A DNA stretch of 60,979 nt from positions 1 to 60,979 of the forward strand of contig JAISXW010000022.1 in NCBI GenBank assembly GCA_031270325.1, given 5' to 3'. Position 1 is the stretch's first letter; every line of letters starts with the position of its first letter. A model generated the notes under the pieces. The model was not told the DNA's origin. It made no database searches and saw only the letters and a list, made by a program, of their open reading frames with translations. The DNA comes from Streptococcaceae bacterium (lineage in GTDB: Bacteria; Bacillota; Bacilli; Lactobacillales; Streptococcaceae). Positions 37,428 through 45,970 of this stretch are shown here, in pieces. The position numbers and the translations under genes are program-made.

Positions 37428-38796
37428 GAGTTTTCCTTTCTTTCCATTTCTGCTTTGCTAGTATACTGTGTTTTGCTTTTTGCTCATCGGTCCATATTTC
37501 TTTTTGGATGGCACGCATTCTTGCTTTTTGTTCATCCGTCCATATCGTTCCTTTTTTCTTGGGTACCGTATAGGTTCTAATTGCCTTGCGACCATTTTTA
37601 AACACAAACGTCAGTTCATATGATAAAACTTCAATATATTCAATTTCATTTTTGTAACTCTCCTCATCAAACAGTTCTATGCTCAAAACGTCAGCTGCGA
37701 TTGCTCGTAAACTCGGTTCCCTTATCGTTCTGGCTTCACAATGAGATGCACCATATTTGGTTTTGGTGCTACAGTTCCAATAAGACAACCGTCCTTGAAC
37801 AGTCTTTCTGCGTTTTCGATGAAAACTTGCTCCACAGTAGCCACATTTTATAGTGCTCGTAAAGCAAGTCGTATTCAGGCTCCAGTTAGATGTCGCACCT
37901 TCTGCTAATCGTCTAGCCCTCTCTTCAACACAAGCATGCCAAGTCGCCATTGAGATAATCGGTTCATGGTGATTCTCTACTAGGTAAGACGGAAACTCTC
38001 CTTTGTTTCGTTTAGATTTTTTGGTCAGTGGATCAACCACAAATTCCTTTTGTAATTGAAGTGTCCCATTGTAGGTATTATTGAGTAAAATTGAACGAAC
38101 TGACGCACCTTTAAATTCTCCTCCTTTGAAACTCTTAACACCACGTTCTGTCAGGAGTTTAGCAGTTTTCTCTGCTGAGATTTTGTTAAGGTAATTAGCG
38201 AAAATCTCTCTGACAATTTCCGCCTCTTCTGGCACAACAATCAGCTCATCACCCTGCCAACGATAACCATAAAGATTCTGCTTTGAGTTCGGAAGACCTT
38301 GCTTGTAGCGTTTTTGAATCGACCATTTGATGTTGGTGCTCATGCTTTGGATCTCCTCTTGGGCAAATGAGGCAAGGATTGAAAGCATCAACTCCCCATC
38401 TCCTGTTAGTGAGTGGATGTTTTCCTTTTCAAACCGAACCTCAACGCCTAATGTTTTGAGACGCCTGACTGTTTCAAGCAAATCAACTGTGTTTCGGGCA
38501 AACCGTGAGATGCTTTTCGTCAAGATAATGTCAATCTTGCCGTTCTCTGCATCTTGAATCATCTGTTTGAAAGATAATCTGGAACTTGTCGAGCCTCCCG
38601 ATATGCCGTTATCCGAATAGACTCCTGCGTAGACCCACTCTGGATTCTGCTGTATCAATTTAGAATAGTAGCTAATCTGAGCTGACAACGAGTGTTTCGT
38701 TCTGCCTTTATCAACCGACACCCTAGCATATGCTGCAACCTTCAATCGCTGAGTGATTTTGGCTTGTGTCGGCTCGATTCTTTGTATTACTTTCAT
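37387..38796 (-). CDS. Large serine recombinase (prophage integrase), upstream copy
   Basis: 469 residues with the same layout as its neighbour: catalytic Ser in AYARVSVDKG, ISRFARNTVDLLETVRRL, LASFAQEE, recombinase domain and zinc ribbon (CGYCGASFHRK...CSTKTKYGASHC). It lacks the long coiled coil; its C-terminus instead has two copies of an IWTDEQKA motif in a basic, Lys-rich tail. ATG 38796 follows AAAGGAGGA. Whether the two recombinases act as partners, or one for integration and one for excision, is unknown. Confidence 0.9.
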   Translation of the reverse strand: MKVIQRIEPTQAKITQRLKVAAYARVSVDKGRTKHSLSAQISYYSKLIQQNPEWVYAGVYSDNGISGGSTSSRLSFKQMIQDAENGKIDIILTKSISRFARNTVDLLETVRRLKTLGVEVRFEKENIHSLTGDGELMLSILASFAQEEIQSMSTNIKWSIQKRYKQGLPNSKQNLYGYRWQGDELIVVPEEAEIVREIFANYLNKISAEKTAKLLTERGVKSFKGGEFKGASVRSILLNNTYNGTLQLQKEFVVDPLTKKSKRNKGEFPSYLVENHHEPIISMATWHACVEERARRLAEGATSNWSLNTTCFTSTIKCGYCGASFHRKRRKTVQGRLSYWNCSTKTKYGASHCEARTIREPSLRAIAADVLSIELFDEESYKNEIEYIEVLSYELTFVFKNGRKAIRTYTVPKKKGTIWTDEQKARMRAIQKEIWTDEQKAKHSILAKQKWKERKTHDKESHNDSSNDQ

Positions 38797-38853
38797 GAGT
38801 TTATTCCTCCTTTCCGTACCCTATATATCACTCAAATCGATGGATAAAGCAAG

Positions 38854-39003
38854 TCATAAGCCCAATAATAATGGGATTGTTGGCTGATATTTATCAATCA
38901 AGAATTGCTTGATTTTCTTAAATTCTTTCTTGGTAATCACGCCCTTATCAAGCATGGTTTTGGCAGGTGCTAAGCTTAGCTCGTAAAGCATGTCATGAGT
39001 CAT
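38854..39003 (-). CDS. Small SHOCT-domain protein
   Basis: 49 residues; the core LDKGVITKKEFKKIKQFLIDK fits the short C-terminal SHOCT motif. ATG 39003 follows GGAGGTGAGC and overlaps the preceding gene's 3' end. It belongs to the recombinase cassette; function unknown. Confidence 0.7.
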   Translation of the reverse strand: MTHDMLYELSLAPAKTMLDKGVITKKEFKKIKQFLIDKYQPTIPLLLGL

Positions 39004-39421
39004 GATGCTCACCTCCAAACCTATGATTGATGTAACACTCATGTGAACAGAATTTGCGTTCGGAATGTTTGCCTACTTTGAACTCCGTCCCACAAGATTG
39101 GCAAGTGACCGCCCTCCCACGATGCAGGTTTGTACTTCGGTGTTTCCGCCACCAACTATCACGACACTCGCTTGAACAAAACTGGCGTGGTTTCATTTTG
39201 GATTGTTGCTTGATCACTTGATGACAAGCTCGACAAGTGTTGGGTTCTTGGATTGCCGTAGTTTTGCTTTGCTCGCTTATCACCATAGTTCCTGTGAGCT
39301 GATTGCGTTTACAGAATGACTTCACTGTGTCTACTGAAATATTGAGCTGCCCTGCAATACGTTTATAACCTAAACCATCACCCCTCAGTTGTTTGATTTC
39401 TCTTTTCGTTTTTTCTTCCAT
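38993..39421 (-). CDS. HTH and zinc-finger protein of the recombinase cassette
   Basis: 142 residues. The N-terminus (REIKQLRGDGLGYKRIAGQLNISVDTVKSFCKR) is a sigma-70 region 4-like helix-turn-helix; two Cys pairs clusters follow (CRACHQ...FCSSECRDSWW and CQSCGTEF...FCSHECY), each a probable zinc finger. Proteins of this type are often found just ahead of paired serine recombinases in Firmicute prophages. Possibly a regulator or recombination directionality factor; that is inference. Confidence 0.7.
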   Translation of the reverse strand: MEEKTKREIKQLRGDGLGYKRIAGQLNISVDTVKSFCKRNQLTGTMVISEQSKTTAIQEPNTCRACHQVIKQQSKMKPRQFCSSECRDSWWRKHRSTNLHRGRAVTCQSCGTEFKVGKHSERKFCSHECYINHRFGGEHHDS

Positions 39422-39473
39422 AATCCTCGCCTCCGAAATTACTGGCTCAGATTTCCTTAAACCTCCTTAGCCT

Positions 39474-39504
39474 AAAAAAGCCTGCAGGAATTATTCCCAC
39501 AGGC
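39474..39504 (-). terminator. Terminator after the endolysin gene
   Basis: GCCTGTGGGAAT / ATTCCTGCAGGC (one mismatch region) followed on the minus strand by six T residues. It ends the late operon before the recombinase cassette. Confidence 0.9.
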
Positions 39505-39521
39505 CGTTGTTGTTGTTCTAT

Positions 39522-40295
39522 TTAGCGTTTGCCATAATTCGTACCATTGATATAAGCAGCTCGTGCGACCCATGGGCCTTTAGAACCTGAGACAACTTCC
39601 TTGATAGCAGGATTAAACTGTTTCAATAGCGTAATCTCTGCTGGATCAGATAATCTCTTAAACCCGCCTAGTGTAGACCAGTACACATAGTCATCCTTCT
39701 TGTATCCTGCGTGATCATCGATAATTTTAAATAGCCCGTCTGTCATAATAAATTCCTCCTGATTCGGTTGTGTAGCTGGGTTGAGGATTTCTTGTACATA
39801 CTTCACAAGTATATCCACATTCAACCCGCCACAACATTGTGTTTTCGTGATTTCTCCATGGCGGAGTATATGCTTGCGGTCTACTGGGATGCCATACCGC
39901 TGGCACAAATCTGCCACAAGACGTGCACTGTTTTTGATTGTCGCATCTGACACCTGCCAATCAGGCGCACCATTGCTGTTGACGTGCTCGATGCCGATGG
40001 AGCGTGCGTTGATATTTAGAATATTGGGTATATCATTTGCACCAATCCCACCTGCGTGCCATGCCGCATAATTTTCACCCACACAGCCGACAATCTCACT
40101 ATCATTCACCGCATAGTTCGCTGAAGTACTACCCCCGTACCAGGTTGAAATCCCTGTCTGAAAATTTGTTGTTGCCATGTGATGTATCACGATATACTCA
40201 ATTTTCGCTCCCGCACGAGAGCTTGACGGCATCATATTCGGATCTGCCCTTGTAATCAAATCCGAGTAAACATCGCCATTAATTTCTTTTGTCAT
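39522..40295 (-). CDS. Endolysin, N-acetylmuramoyl-L-alanine amidase
   Basis: 257 residues. N-terminal Amidase_2 domain (about 30-170) with zinc ligands in IVIHHMAT, HRHG-like ILRHGEITKTQCCGG and the SIGIEHVN segment. The C-terminal 80 residues (from DGLFKIIDDHAGYKK) look like a small cell-wall-binding repeat domain. Start follows GGCGG. Lies next to the holin, as usual for lysis modules. Confidence 0.9.
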   Translation of the reverse strand: MTKEINGDVYSDLITRADPNMMPSSSRAGAKIEYIVIHHMATTNFQTGISTWYGGSTSANYAVNDSEIVGCVGENYAAWHAGGIGANDIPNILNINARSIGIEHVNSNGAPDWQVSDATIKNSARLVADLCQRYGIPVDRKHILRHGEITKTQCCGGLNVDILVKYVQEILNPATQPNQEEFIMTDGLFKIIDDHAGYKKDDYVYWSTLGGFKRLSDPAEITLLKQFNPAIKEVVSGSKGPWVARAAYINGTNYGKR

Positions 40296-40500
40296 CTTCC
40301 GCCTTCTTTCTACTATAAGTCACGCCAGATACACCTACAACTGCACCTAGAAATGTTTCAATCGCCGTGATCACAATCACTGTTAGCCCTGTATGCGGCC
40401 AATCGACCGCCGTACCGATTGTTCCGACAAATGTCGCAAGCGCTGGCAAAATCGTAATGACGTTCCATTTTAAAACGTCATAAGTTTTATTGTTTATCAT
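40279..40500 (-). CDS. Holin
   Basis: 73 residues, two hydrophobic segments (about 10-28 and 35-55) separated by a short loop, and a charged tail (RKKAEDDKRN), as in the phi LC3-type holin family. ATG 40500 is preferred since it lies behind GGGGG in a longer frame. The stop overlaps the endolysin start. Confidence 0.85.
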   Translation of the reverse strand: MINNKTYDVLKWNVITILPALATFVGTIGTAVDWPHTGLTVIVITAIETFLGAVVGVSGVTYSRKKAEDDKRN

Positions 40501-40504
40501 ATCC

Positions 40505-40792
40505 TCACCCCCTTTCATTGAATAACGTTTTGATGCGCTCATCATGTGCAATTATCATATCGCCGTGCTCATCAAGCCGCTTTTCATGCTTTTTCAATTC
40601 TTCTCGAAGCGACCCTCGCTCAGATTCTGCAATTTCAAGGTCTTTATCCAACATACCTAAGCTAATGTTTACCTCAGCTAAAGTATCCGACATCCTATTA
40701 AAAGTTGCGACGACAGGTCTTACGAAAAAAGCAATTAAGGCGATGACAGCCATGGCTGAACCCGCCCATGATCCTATAACTTCTACCAACAT
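40505..40792 (-). CDS. Phage membrane protein with coiled coil (possible second holin or XhlA-like)
   Basis: 95 residues: one N-terminal membrane helix (VIGSWAGSAMAVIALIAFFV) followed by a coiled coil (about 40-95). This layout is seen in haemolysin XhlA-like proteins and accessory holins. ATG 40792 follows AAAGGAG; the longer frame begins at 40813. Confidence 0.65.
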   Translation of the reverse strand: MLVEVIGSWAGSAMAVIALIAFFVRPVVATFNRMSDTLAEVNISLGMLDKDLEIAESERGSLREELKKHEKRLDEHGDMIIAHDERIKTLFNERG

Positions 40793-40809
40793 ATGTGTCT
40801 CCTTTCCGT

Positions 40810-41103
40810 TCATCTTTCAAGAATTTCTTCTGGTATGATTCCTGCCACGTTTTCAATCGTCACATTCTCTCGTTTTTGCTCAGCACGCAAGTAAACCTCT
40901 TCTATAAACTTTTCAATGTCTGATCGAGCTTCAGCTGATAATTTCTTATCTGTCCCAAAAAGTGTATCAGGGACTTGCCCAGTAACTGAAAAATTAAAAT
41001 TACCATTCTCTGAAATATTGGCACTGTAATACAAGACGTCAGCCCCATTTATTTCCGTTTGCGCTGTGATTGTATCTTGCGAAACCAAGTGTGTGATGGC
41101 CAT
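40810..41103 (-). CDS. Hypothetical phage protein
   Basis: 97 residues, acidic, no membrane segment and no recognised motif. It lies between DUF1617-like and XhlA-like genes in the late operon. Confidence 0.6.
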   Translation of the reverse strand: MAITHLVSQDTITAQTEINGADVLYYSANISENGNFNFSVTGQVPDTLFGTDKKLSAEARSDIEKFIEEVYLRAEQKRENVTIENVAGIIPEEILER

Positions 41104-41104
41104 C

Positions 41105-41518
41105 TTAACCCACCTCTCTTTCTAAAGCATCCAAAAGAAGATCGAATGCCTCTGCTTCTTCTCCGGATAATGTGATGTCGCTTGCTTCCAGATTTTTTAT
41201 AAGATTAGGTAGCCTTTCTTTCAGTTCGACTACATTAATTTGAATCTCTTCATCAAGTAGGATTGCTTTTTCTTGATGAAAACTTTGAGCTGTTTCAGGG
41301 ACTAAAGTGTAGCCACCATCGTTTTCAACCAATTTGCCGTCAGAGTCCTTGACACCGAATTTTTCCAGTAACTCCATCTCCCCAGACGTCATATCTTCAA
41401 TTTTTACCATAAGCAGTGCCTTTAGCTTAGTCCTCACACGACTCGCTTTTGGCTGTAATTCAACTGCCGATAGATAATTCAGTATCGGGATTAATTGCCT
41501 GTTTTTAAAGTTAATCAT
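41105..41518 (-). CDS. DUF1617-like phage protein
   Basis: 137 residues with an N-terminal IPILNYLSAVELQPKASRVRTKL segment followed by an acidic, helical C-terminus, as in the DUF1617 family found after tail-fibre genes in lactic acid bacteria phages. ATG 41518 follows AGGAG; an upstream in-frame Met covers that ribosome site. Confidence 0.7.
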   Translation of the reverse strand: MINFKNRQLIPILNYLSAVELQPKASRVRTKLKALLMVKIEDMTSGEMELLEKFGVKDSDGKLVENDGGYTLVPETAQSFHQEKAILLDEEIQINVVELKERLPNLIKNLEASDITLSGEEAEAFDLLLDALEREVG

Positions 41519-41545
41519 TCTTTTTGTTCTCCTTTTTGTCATCAG

Positions 41546-44500
41546 TTAAACACTCCATGTACTACCTCTCAAAATATCCCCTAGTGAATAATATTTATTA
41601 TCTCTCAAAAAAAATACTTCAGATGCAGTAATATGAATGCCACATTTATTAGTGTCGTCAAGAATACTGACGCCCCCATTTCCGCCTACAGTTCTTCCAA
41701 TGATATTAAGACCCCATGAACTGTTATTAGTTGGCATCATGCCACTCAGACGGATGTCTTGATTAAAGTACACATCATCTGAAAAATGAAACCCCTTCTC
41801 TTTCCCAGACTCTAAATCTCGTGCAAACCAGGTTAATTTTGTCGTGTAATTGGTATCGCTAGCTGCATCTTGATGTGACCATGCTAGATAAGTCGCATCA
41901 TAATCAAGACCAAACCGTAGTCCACGCCAATCACTATGGTCGGTATAACTACTTGCGCCAATATGCCCAATATCTAAATTATTCCGTCGAATTATCAAAC
42001 CTTGAGAATTGATCTGTGTCACGAGTGTACCGTTATCATAATAGCCAATTGTCGTGCCTGTGATTCTAATCGAGCTTAAGGCTGTGATAGCTGTTAGAAT
42101 ATTTGCGGCTAATTTATCAGCTGTGATTGAGCTAGCCGCAATACGTGCAGCTGATAATGTTCCTGTCGTAATCTTGCCTGCATCTAAATTTGCAATTTTA
42201 GCACTAGTAATTGTCGCATCAGAAATCATAGCGTTGATAATATAGCCATTAGCGATTGTGAGTTTGGCACTTGTAATAGACCCCGCCGCAATGCGATCTG
42301 CAGATAAGGTGCCGGTTGTGATTTTTCCTGCATTGACATTAGTGAAATTCCCACTCAATGCATTAATCTTATTAAAGAATCCAGTATCGACAGTAATTTT
42401 ATCGCCTGTGATAGCACCTGCAACCACCATGTTTCCTGACACCATAACTTGCCCACTTGTCGAGCTATAGGGCATGACCTTTGTGCCAAGATTGACCATG
42501 GTACGTGTAAATAGCACCCGCATATTACCACCTACTTGGTAATAAAACCTAGCTTGTACTGCACCAGTTGGTGCGAGAATGTTTTCTAGCTTTTTTTCTA
42601 TCCAAAGAGGGGTTGTCAAGCTATTATGAGCAACGCTACTTGTGGATGTTAAGAGGGTATTATTCGAATCATAGAACCTAATCATGCCATAGGCAGTGCC
42701 GCTTGTGCGATTAGTCAAAGCTATCATAAAACTAAATGAATAATAGGAGCCAGCTTGGACCGGGAATGCTTGATAGAGTTGTGCTGTTGCTGGGGATGGA
42801 TACAATTCTAGGTCTGATGTATCTACTACCGTTGAATCACTTGCACCTCCTTGTGTATCCGTATAAGTTGCACCTCTTAAAAAGGGATTGTTTGGATTGA
42901 CATTAGTCCACCCTTCGTTCCAGACATTTGAGTTGAACTCTGAGTTTTGAATAAGGTTACCTGTCATAGCTAAGGTCAATTTATTTGCGGAGATTAAGAT
43001 GCCCTCACTTGAGAGGTTGATTTGATTCACAATATCATCCTTAGAAACACGCAAATTAATATCTGTTGCCATCTGCGTGATTGCGCTCTCAATCGTTGTG
43101 ACATCAGTCGTCACCCTATCAACTTCTGTTTGATTTGCCTTAAGTTGGATCATCCCAGCTTGTTGGGTAAGACTTGTCTCGGCAGTTATTAAGCGACCGG
43201 TTAAGCCATCAACACTACTTTGACTTGCTTTTAATGCAATCTGCGTTGCGTGTTGGGTAATGGTCGTTTGAAGAGCTGTTGCTGTTGTTTTGACTTCTAA
43301 ACTTGTGACTAAGGCCTGATTGAGTGCCGCATCTAAAACTGCAGTGGAGTAGGTCGCTGTGTTATCGCTATAGGTTGTCGCTACCCGTGACCAGTAGTAC
43401 TTGTCACTGTTCCAAGTTGGTACTGTCACACCCCAAGAACCACCCTCCTGTGCTGTATCAGACGTTGACAGATAAAACTGGTCTTGGACTTTAGTAATGG
43501 TCGGTGCATCAATACCAGAAGTACCAGTCTCACCGGTATCTCCCTTATCTCCTTTACTACCAACATCACCTGTCAACCCTTTCATTGATACCGAGTATGC
43601 AGTCGTTGCGCTATTATCTTGAAGGGTAAAGACCGTCCTTGTCCACAAATACTGTCCAGCACTCAAGCTTGGAATCGTTGTCAACCAAGTTCCTGTTGGA
43701 GTGTTTGTACCGCTCGTACTTACCTGATAAGTGACACTTGAGCTTTTAACAGATTTAGCATGGGCGTTTTGTGCCGTTACAAGCGCCGTGTCCGCATTTG
43801 AAACTGCAGAGTTGGCTTTATCTACCGCATCTGCGGCAGCGTTAATCGTGTCTTCAATTGCCGTTTTGGCATCTTGCATTTGATTCGCTAAGTCCTTACC
43901 CATCTCCTCAGCTTCTTCAGCTTTTTGCTTGGCAATCTCAACCTCAGCTGCCGCCTCTGCTAATTCTTGTTTCACAACCTCCTGGGTTAAATCTGTCATC
44001 AGCGGATACCACTGAGTTACACCCTCTCGATTTTCATAAACCCACATTTCCAGCTTATCGCCATTTTCTTTGTACCAAACGTCTCCTAATCTTGGATTGG
44101 AAGGTAGCGCTGTGCCATAAAAGTTGGTGTTCTTGCCATTTGCGGCAGTTAGTGCATAGTTTGCCTCATCTTGCGCTCTATCGACCTTGACATCGACTTT
44201 TTTGATATCCTTAGCAATATCTGTAAACTTTGGTATGACGTTGCCAAGAGTGATAGAAATATAAGCTTTCGTCATTGGATTATATTGATAGCTCGTCATT
44301 CTCGCTGTAACATAAAATACGTCTTCTTCATGGATTACTTGAACAGTATCGCCAAGATTGATCGTTTCAAGTTGGGCGAACACTTTATATTCTTCCGTAT
44401 TCTCAAGTGGCGCAAAGTTGACTTCATAAGTAGCGACAGGTTTGTCAAGGTTATTGCTATCAAACTCTGCTTGTGCTGATTCTCTAAGTGCCGCATAAGC

Positions 44501-45277
44501 AAGATCAGCTGTTGGATAATCGCCCTCATCTTCACCTACTTTAATATCGTATTTGATGACTTTAATTTTCGGACTCACATATTGATTGATAAGTGGACTA
44601 TCGACATACTTTTCGGGTAAGAACAAGCCATCTGTCCCCTCTGGCATAATCCGAGTCACGATAGACGAATAGTCCACATCAGCTTGATAGCCTGTTAGAT
44701 TTTTCTTGTCTCGAATCTGCACGCCATTGTTCGACCCACGTTGAGTAAGCATTGAGATGTGATAATTATCTCGAACAATCTCTCCTCCCCAACGTGATAA
44801 GTAGCCATTGTCCAGTCCAGCATCAAGTAAGACTTCGACTGGATTTAAGCGTACCAGTCTTGCATTATTGACGCTCGTGATATTGGACGTTCCCGTAAAC
44901 TGATGAGTAAACTGTGTACTAGAAAGCAACTGACCAATTGCTTGTGTACCAGTCTTATTGACAATAAAAGTATCTTCAATCAGATTTTTCGCTAAATCGT
45001 AGAAAATGTGGTGTGCCACAATGTGTAAAAGCATGCCTTGGGCATCACTTCGCTCAATTATCCGAAATAGCTGGTCTGGCATATCTGGAACAGGGGCTTT
45101 GACAATATTTTCTGCTAATAAAAATTTAGCTTTTGAGCCATGAATTGGGTAATCAAAGGCAAAAGAAAATAGCCCATTTAATGTTTCATGGACTATTGGA
45201 GAAATGATATTGTCATCAAGTACACCTAAACCGTTGTGATCAAAGTTTGTTTCATTTTTCTCGTAAATGGTAATCAT
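41546..45277 (-). CDS. Tail-associated protein with prophage endopeptidase-type N-terminus and collagen-like segment
   Basis: 1243 residues. The N-terminal 350 residues resemble Prophage_tail (Tal) proteins that form the tip of siphovirus tails. Further on are a helical region rich in Ala/Lys/Glu (about 430-510), a short collagen-like stretch (GLTGDVGSKGDKGDTGETG), repeated coiled-coil segments (ITQHATQIALKAS, LTQQAGMIQLKAN), repeats of GKITTGTLSADRIAA, and a C-terminal beta-rich domain likely to contact the host. ATG 45277 overlaps the Dit stop (ATGA). Confidence 0.85.
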   Translation of the reverse strand: MITIYEKNETNFDHNGLGVLDDNIISPIVHETLNGLFSFAFDYPIHGSKAKFLLAENIVKAPVPDMPDQLFRIIERSDAQGMLLHIVAHHIFYDLAKNLIEDTFIVNKTGTQAIGQLLSSTQFTHQFTGTSNITSVNNARLVRLNPVEVLLDAGLDNGYLSRWGGEIVRDNYHISMLTQRGSNNGVQIRDKKNLTGYQADVDYSSIVTRIMPEGTDGLFLPEKYVDSPLINQYVSPKIKVIKYDIKVGEDEGDYPTADLAYAALRESAQAEFDSNNLDKPVATYEVNFAPLENTEEYKVFAQLETINLGDTVQVIHEEDVFYVTARMTSYQYNPMTKAYISITLGNVIPKFTDIAKDIKKVDVKVDRAQDEANYALTAANGKNTNFYGTALPSNPRLGDVWYKENGDKLEMWVYENREGVTQWYPLMTDLTQEVVKQELAEAAAEVEIAKQKAEEAEEMGKDLANQMQDAKTAIEDTINAAADAVDKANSAVSNADTALVTAQNAHAKSVKSSSVTYQVSTSGTNTPTGTWLTTIPSLSAGQYLWTRTVFTLQDNSATTAYSVSMKGLTGDVGSKGDKGDTGETGTSGIDAPTITKVQDQFYLSTSDTAQEGGSWGVTVPTWNSDKYYWSRVATTYSDNTATYSTAVLDAALNQALVTSLEVKTTATALQTTITQHATQIALKASQSSVDGLTGRLITAETSLTQQAGMIQLKANQTEVDRVTTDVTTIESAITQMATDINLRVSKDDIVNQINLSSEGILISANKLTLAMTGNLIQNSEFNSNVWNEGWTNVNPNNPFLRGATYTDTQGGASDSTVVDTSDLELYPSPATAQLYQAFPVQAGSYYSFSFMIALTNRTSGTAYGMIRFYDSNNTLLTSTSSVAHNSLTTPLWIEKKLENILAPTGAVQARFYYQVGGNMRVLFTRTMVNLGTKVMPYSSTSGQVMVSGNMVVAGAITGDKITVDTGFFNKINALSGNFTNVNAGKITTGTLSADRIAAGSITSAKLTIANGYIINAMISDATITSAKIANLDAGKITTGTLSAARIAASSITADKLAANILTAITALSSIRITGTTIGYYDNGTLVTQINSQGLIIRRNNLDIGHIGASSYTDHSDWRGLRFGLDYDATYLAWSHQDAASDTNYTTKLTWFARDLESGKEKGFHFSDDVYFNQDIRLSGMMPTNNSSWGLNIIGRTVGGNGGVSILDDTNKCGIHITASEVFFLRDNKYYSLGDILRGSTWSV

Positions 45278-45957
45278 ATCATTCGCCACCTCGCATCTAT
45301 TTCAACTTTTGTAATACCTGTACCAAGCGTTACCTGATTGCTTGACGGGTTGAGAACAGGAAAATCTCCTGTCATGTTTTGGTTTTGAGCGACATTGCCG
45401 TAGTAACACTCCTTGAGTTCACTATCGATTATCAAATAACCATTTAGGATATTCAGCACGATGGCTTTGCCATTAATCGTCAATGTCCTTGAACCTATAC
45501 CATAAACCGTGATTTTTGGTAGGGAATAGATATTCCCATAGCCTTGAACCGTACCACTTGAAGTTCGATTGATGGTGGCAAAGTTGTTCAAATAACGAAA
45601 AGGCGCTGTTGTCACTTCGATTTCAAACTCCCACAGGTTTGAAAGCAACTGAGTTAAACCACTAACCTTGATGTACTTAACTTTGAAATGCACGGTTGGC
45701 TCATTCGTGAAGGTAATCGTCTGGGCGTTTAAGATTTGCGGTAGCACAATATTCCATGTTGTTTTATTAGTTATCGCAGCTTTGAAACTAAAGGAGATAT
45801 CCTCCCAACCTTTAAACAATGTTAAAGTTCCTTCTCGTCCATCAATGGCTAAATCTTCAATCACTCTTTGGCTACTTGGAATGACTGGCACTAGTGTGAT
45901 GCGTAGGCCTAAATCTGTATAAGAATTGATTGCACCGTCTAGTATAAATCCTTTCAT
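45274..45957 (-). CDS. Distal tail protein (Dit)
   Basis: 227 residues with the siphovirus tail component fold: N-terminal part for the hexameric ring and a C-terminal galectin-like region. ATG 45957 follows GGAG; the frame opens 20 codons earlier inside the tape-measure 3' end. Sits between tape measure and Tal, the normal position of Dit. Confidence 0.85.
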   Translation of the reverse strand: MKGFILDGAINSYTDLGLRITLVPVIPSSQRVIEDLAIDGREGTLTLFKGWEDISFSFKAAITNKTTWNIVLPQILNAQTITFTNEPTVHFKVKYIKVSGLTQLLSNLWEFEIEVTTAPFRYLNNFATINRTSSGTVQGYGNIYSLPKITVYGIGSRTLTINGKAIVLNILNGYLIIDSELKECYYGNVAQNQNMTGDFPVLNPSSNQVTLGTGITKVEIDARWRMI

Positions 45958-45970
45958 TCCATTCTCCAAT

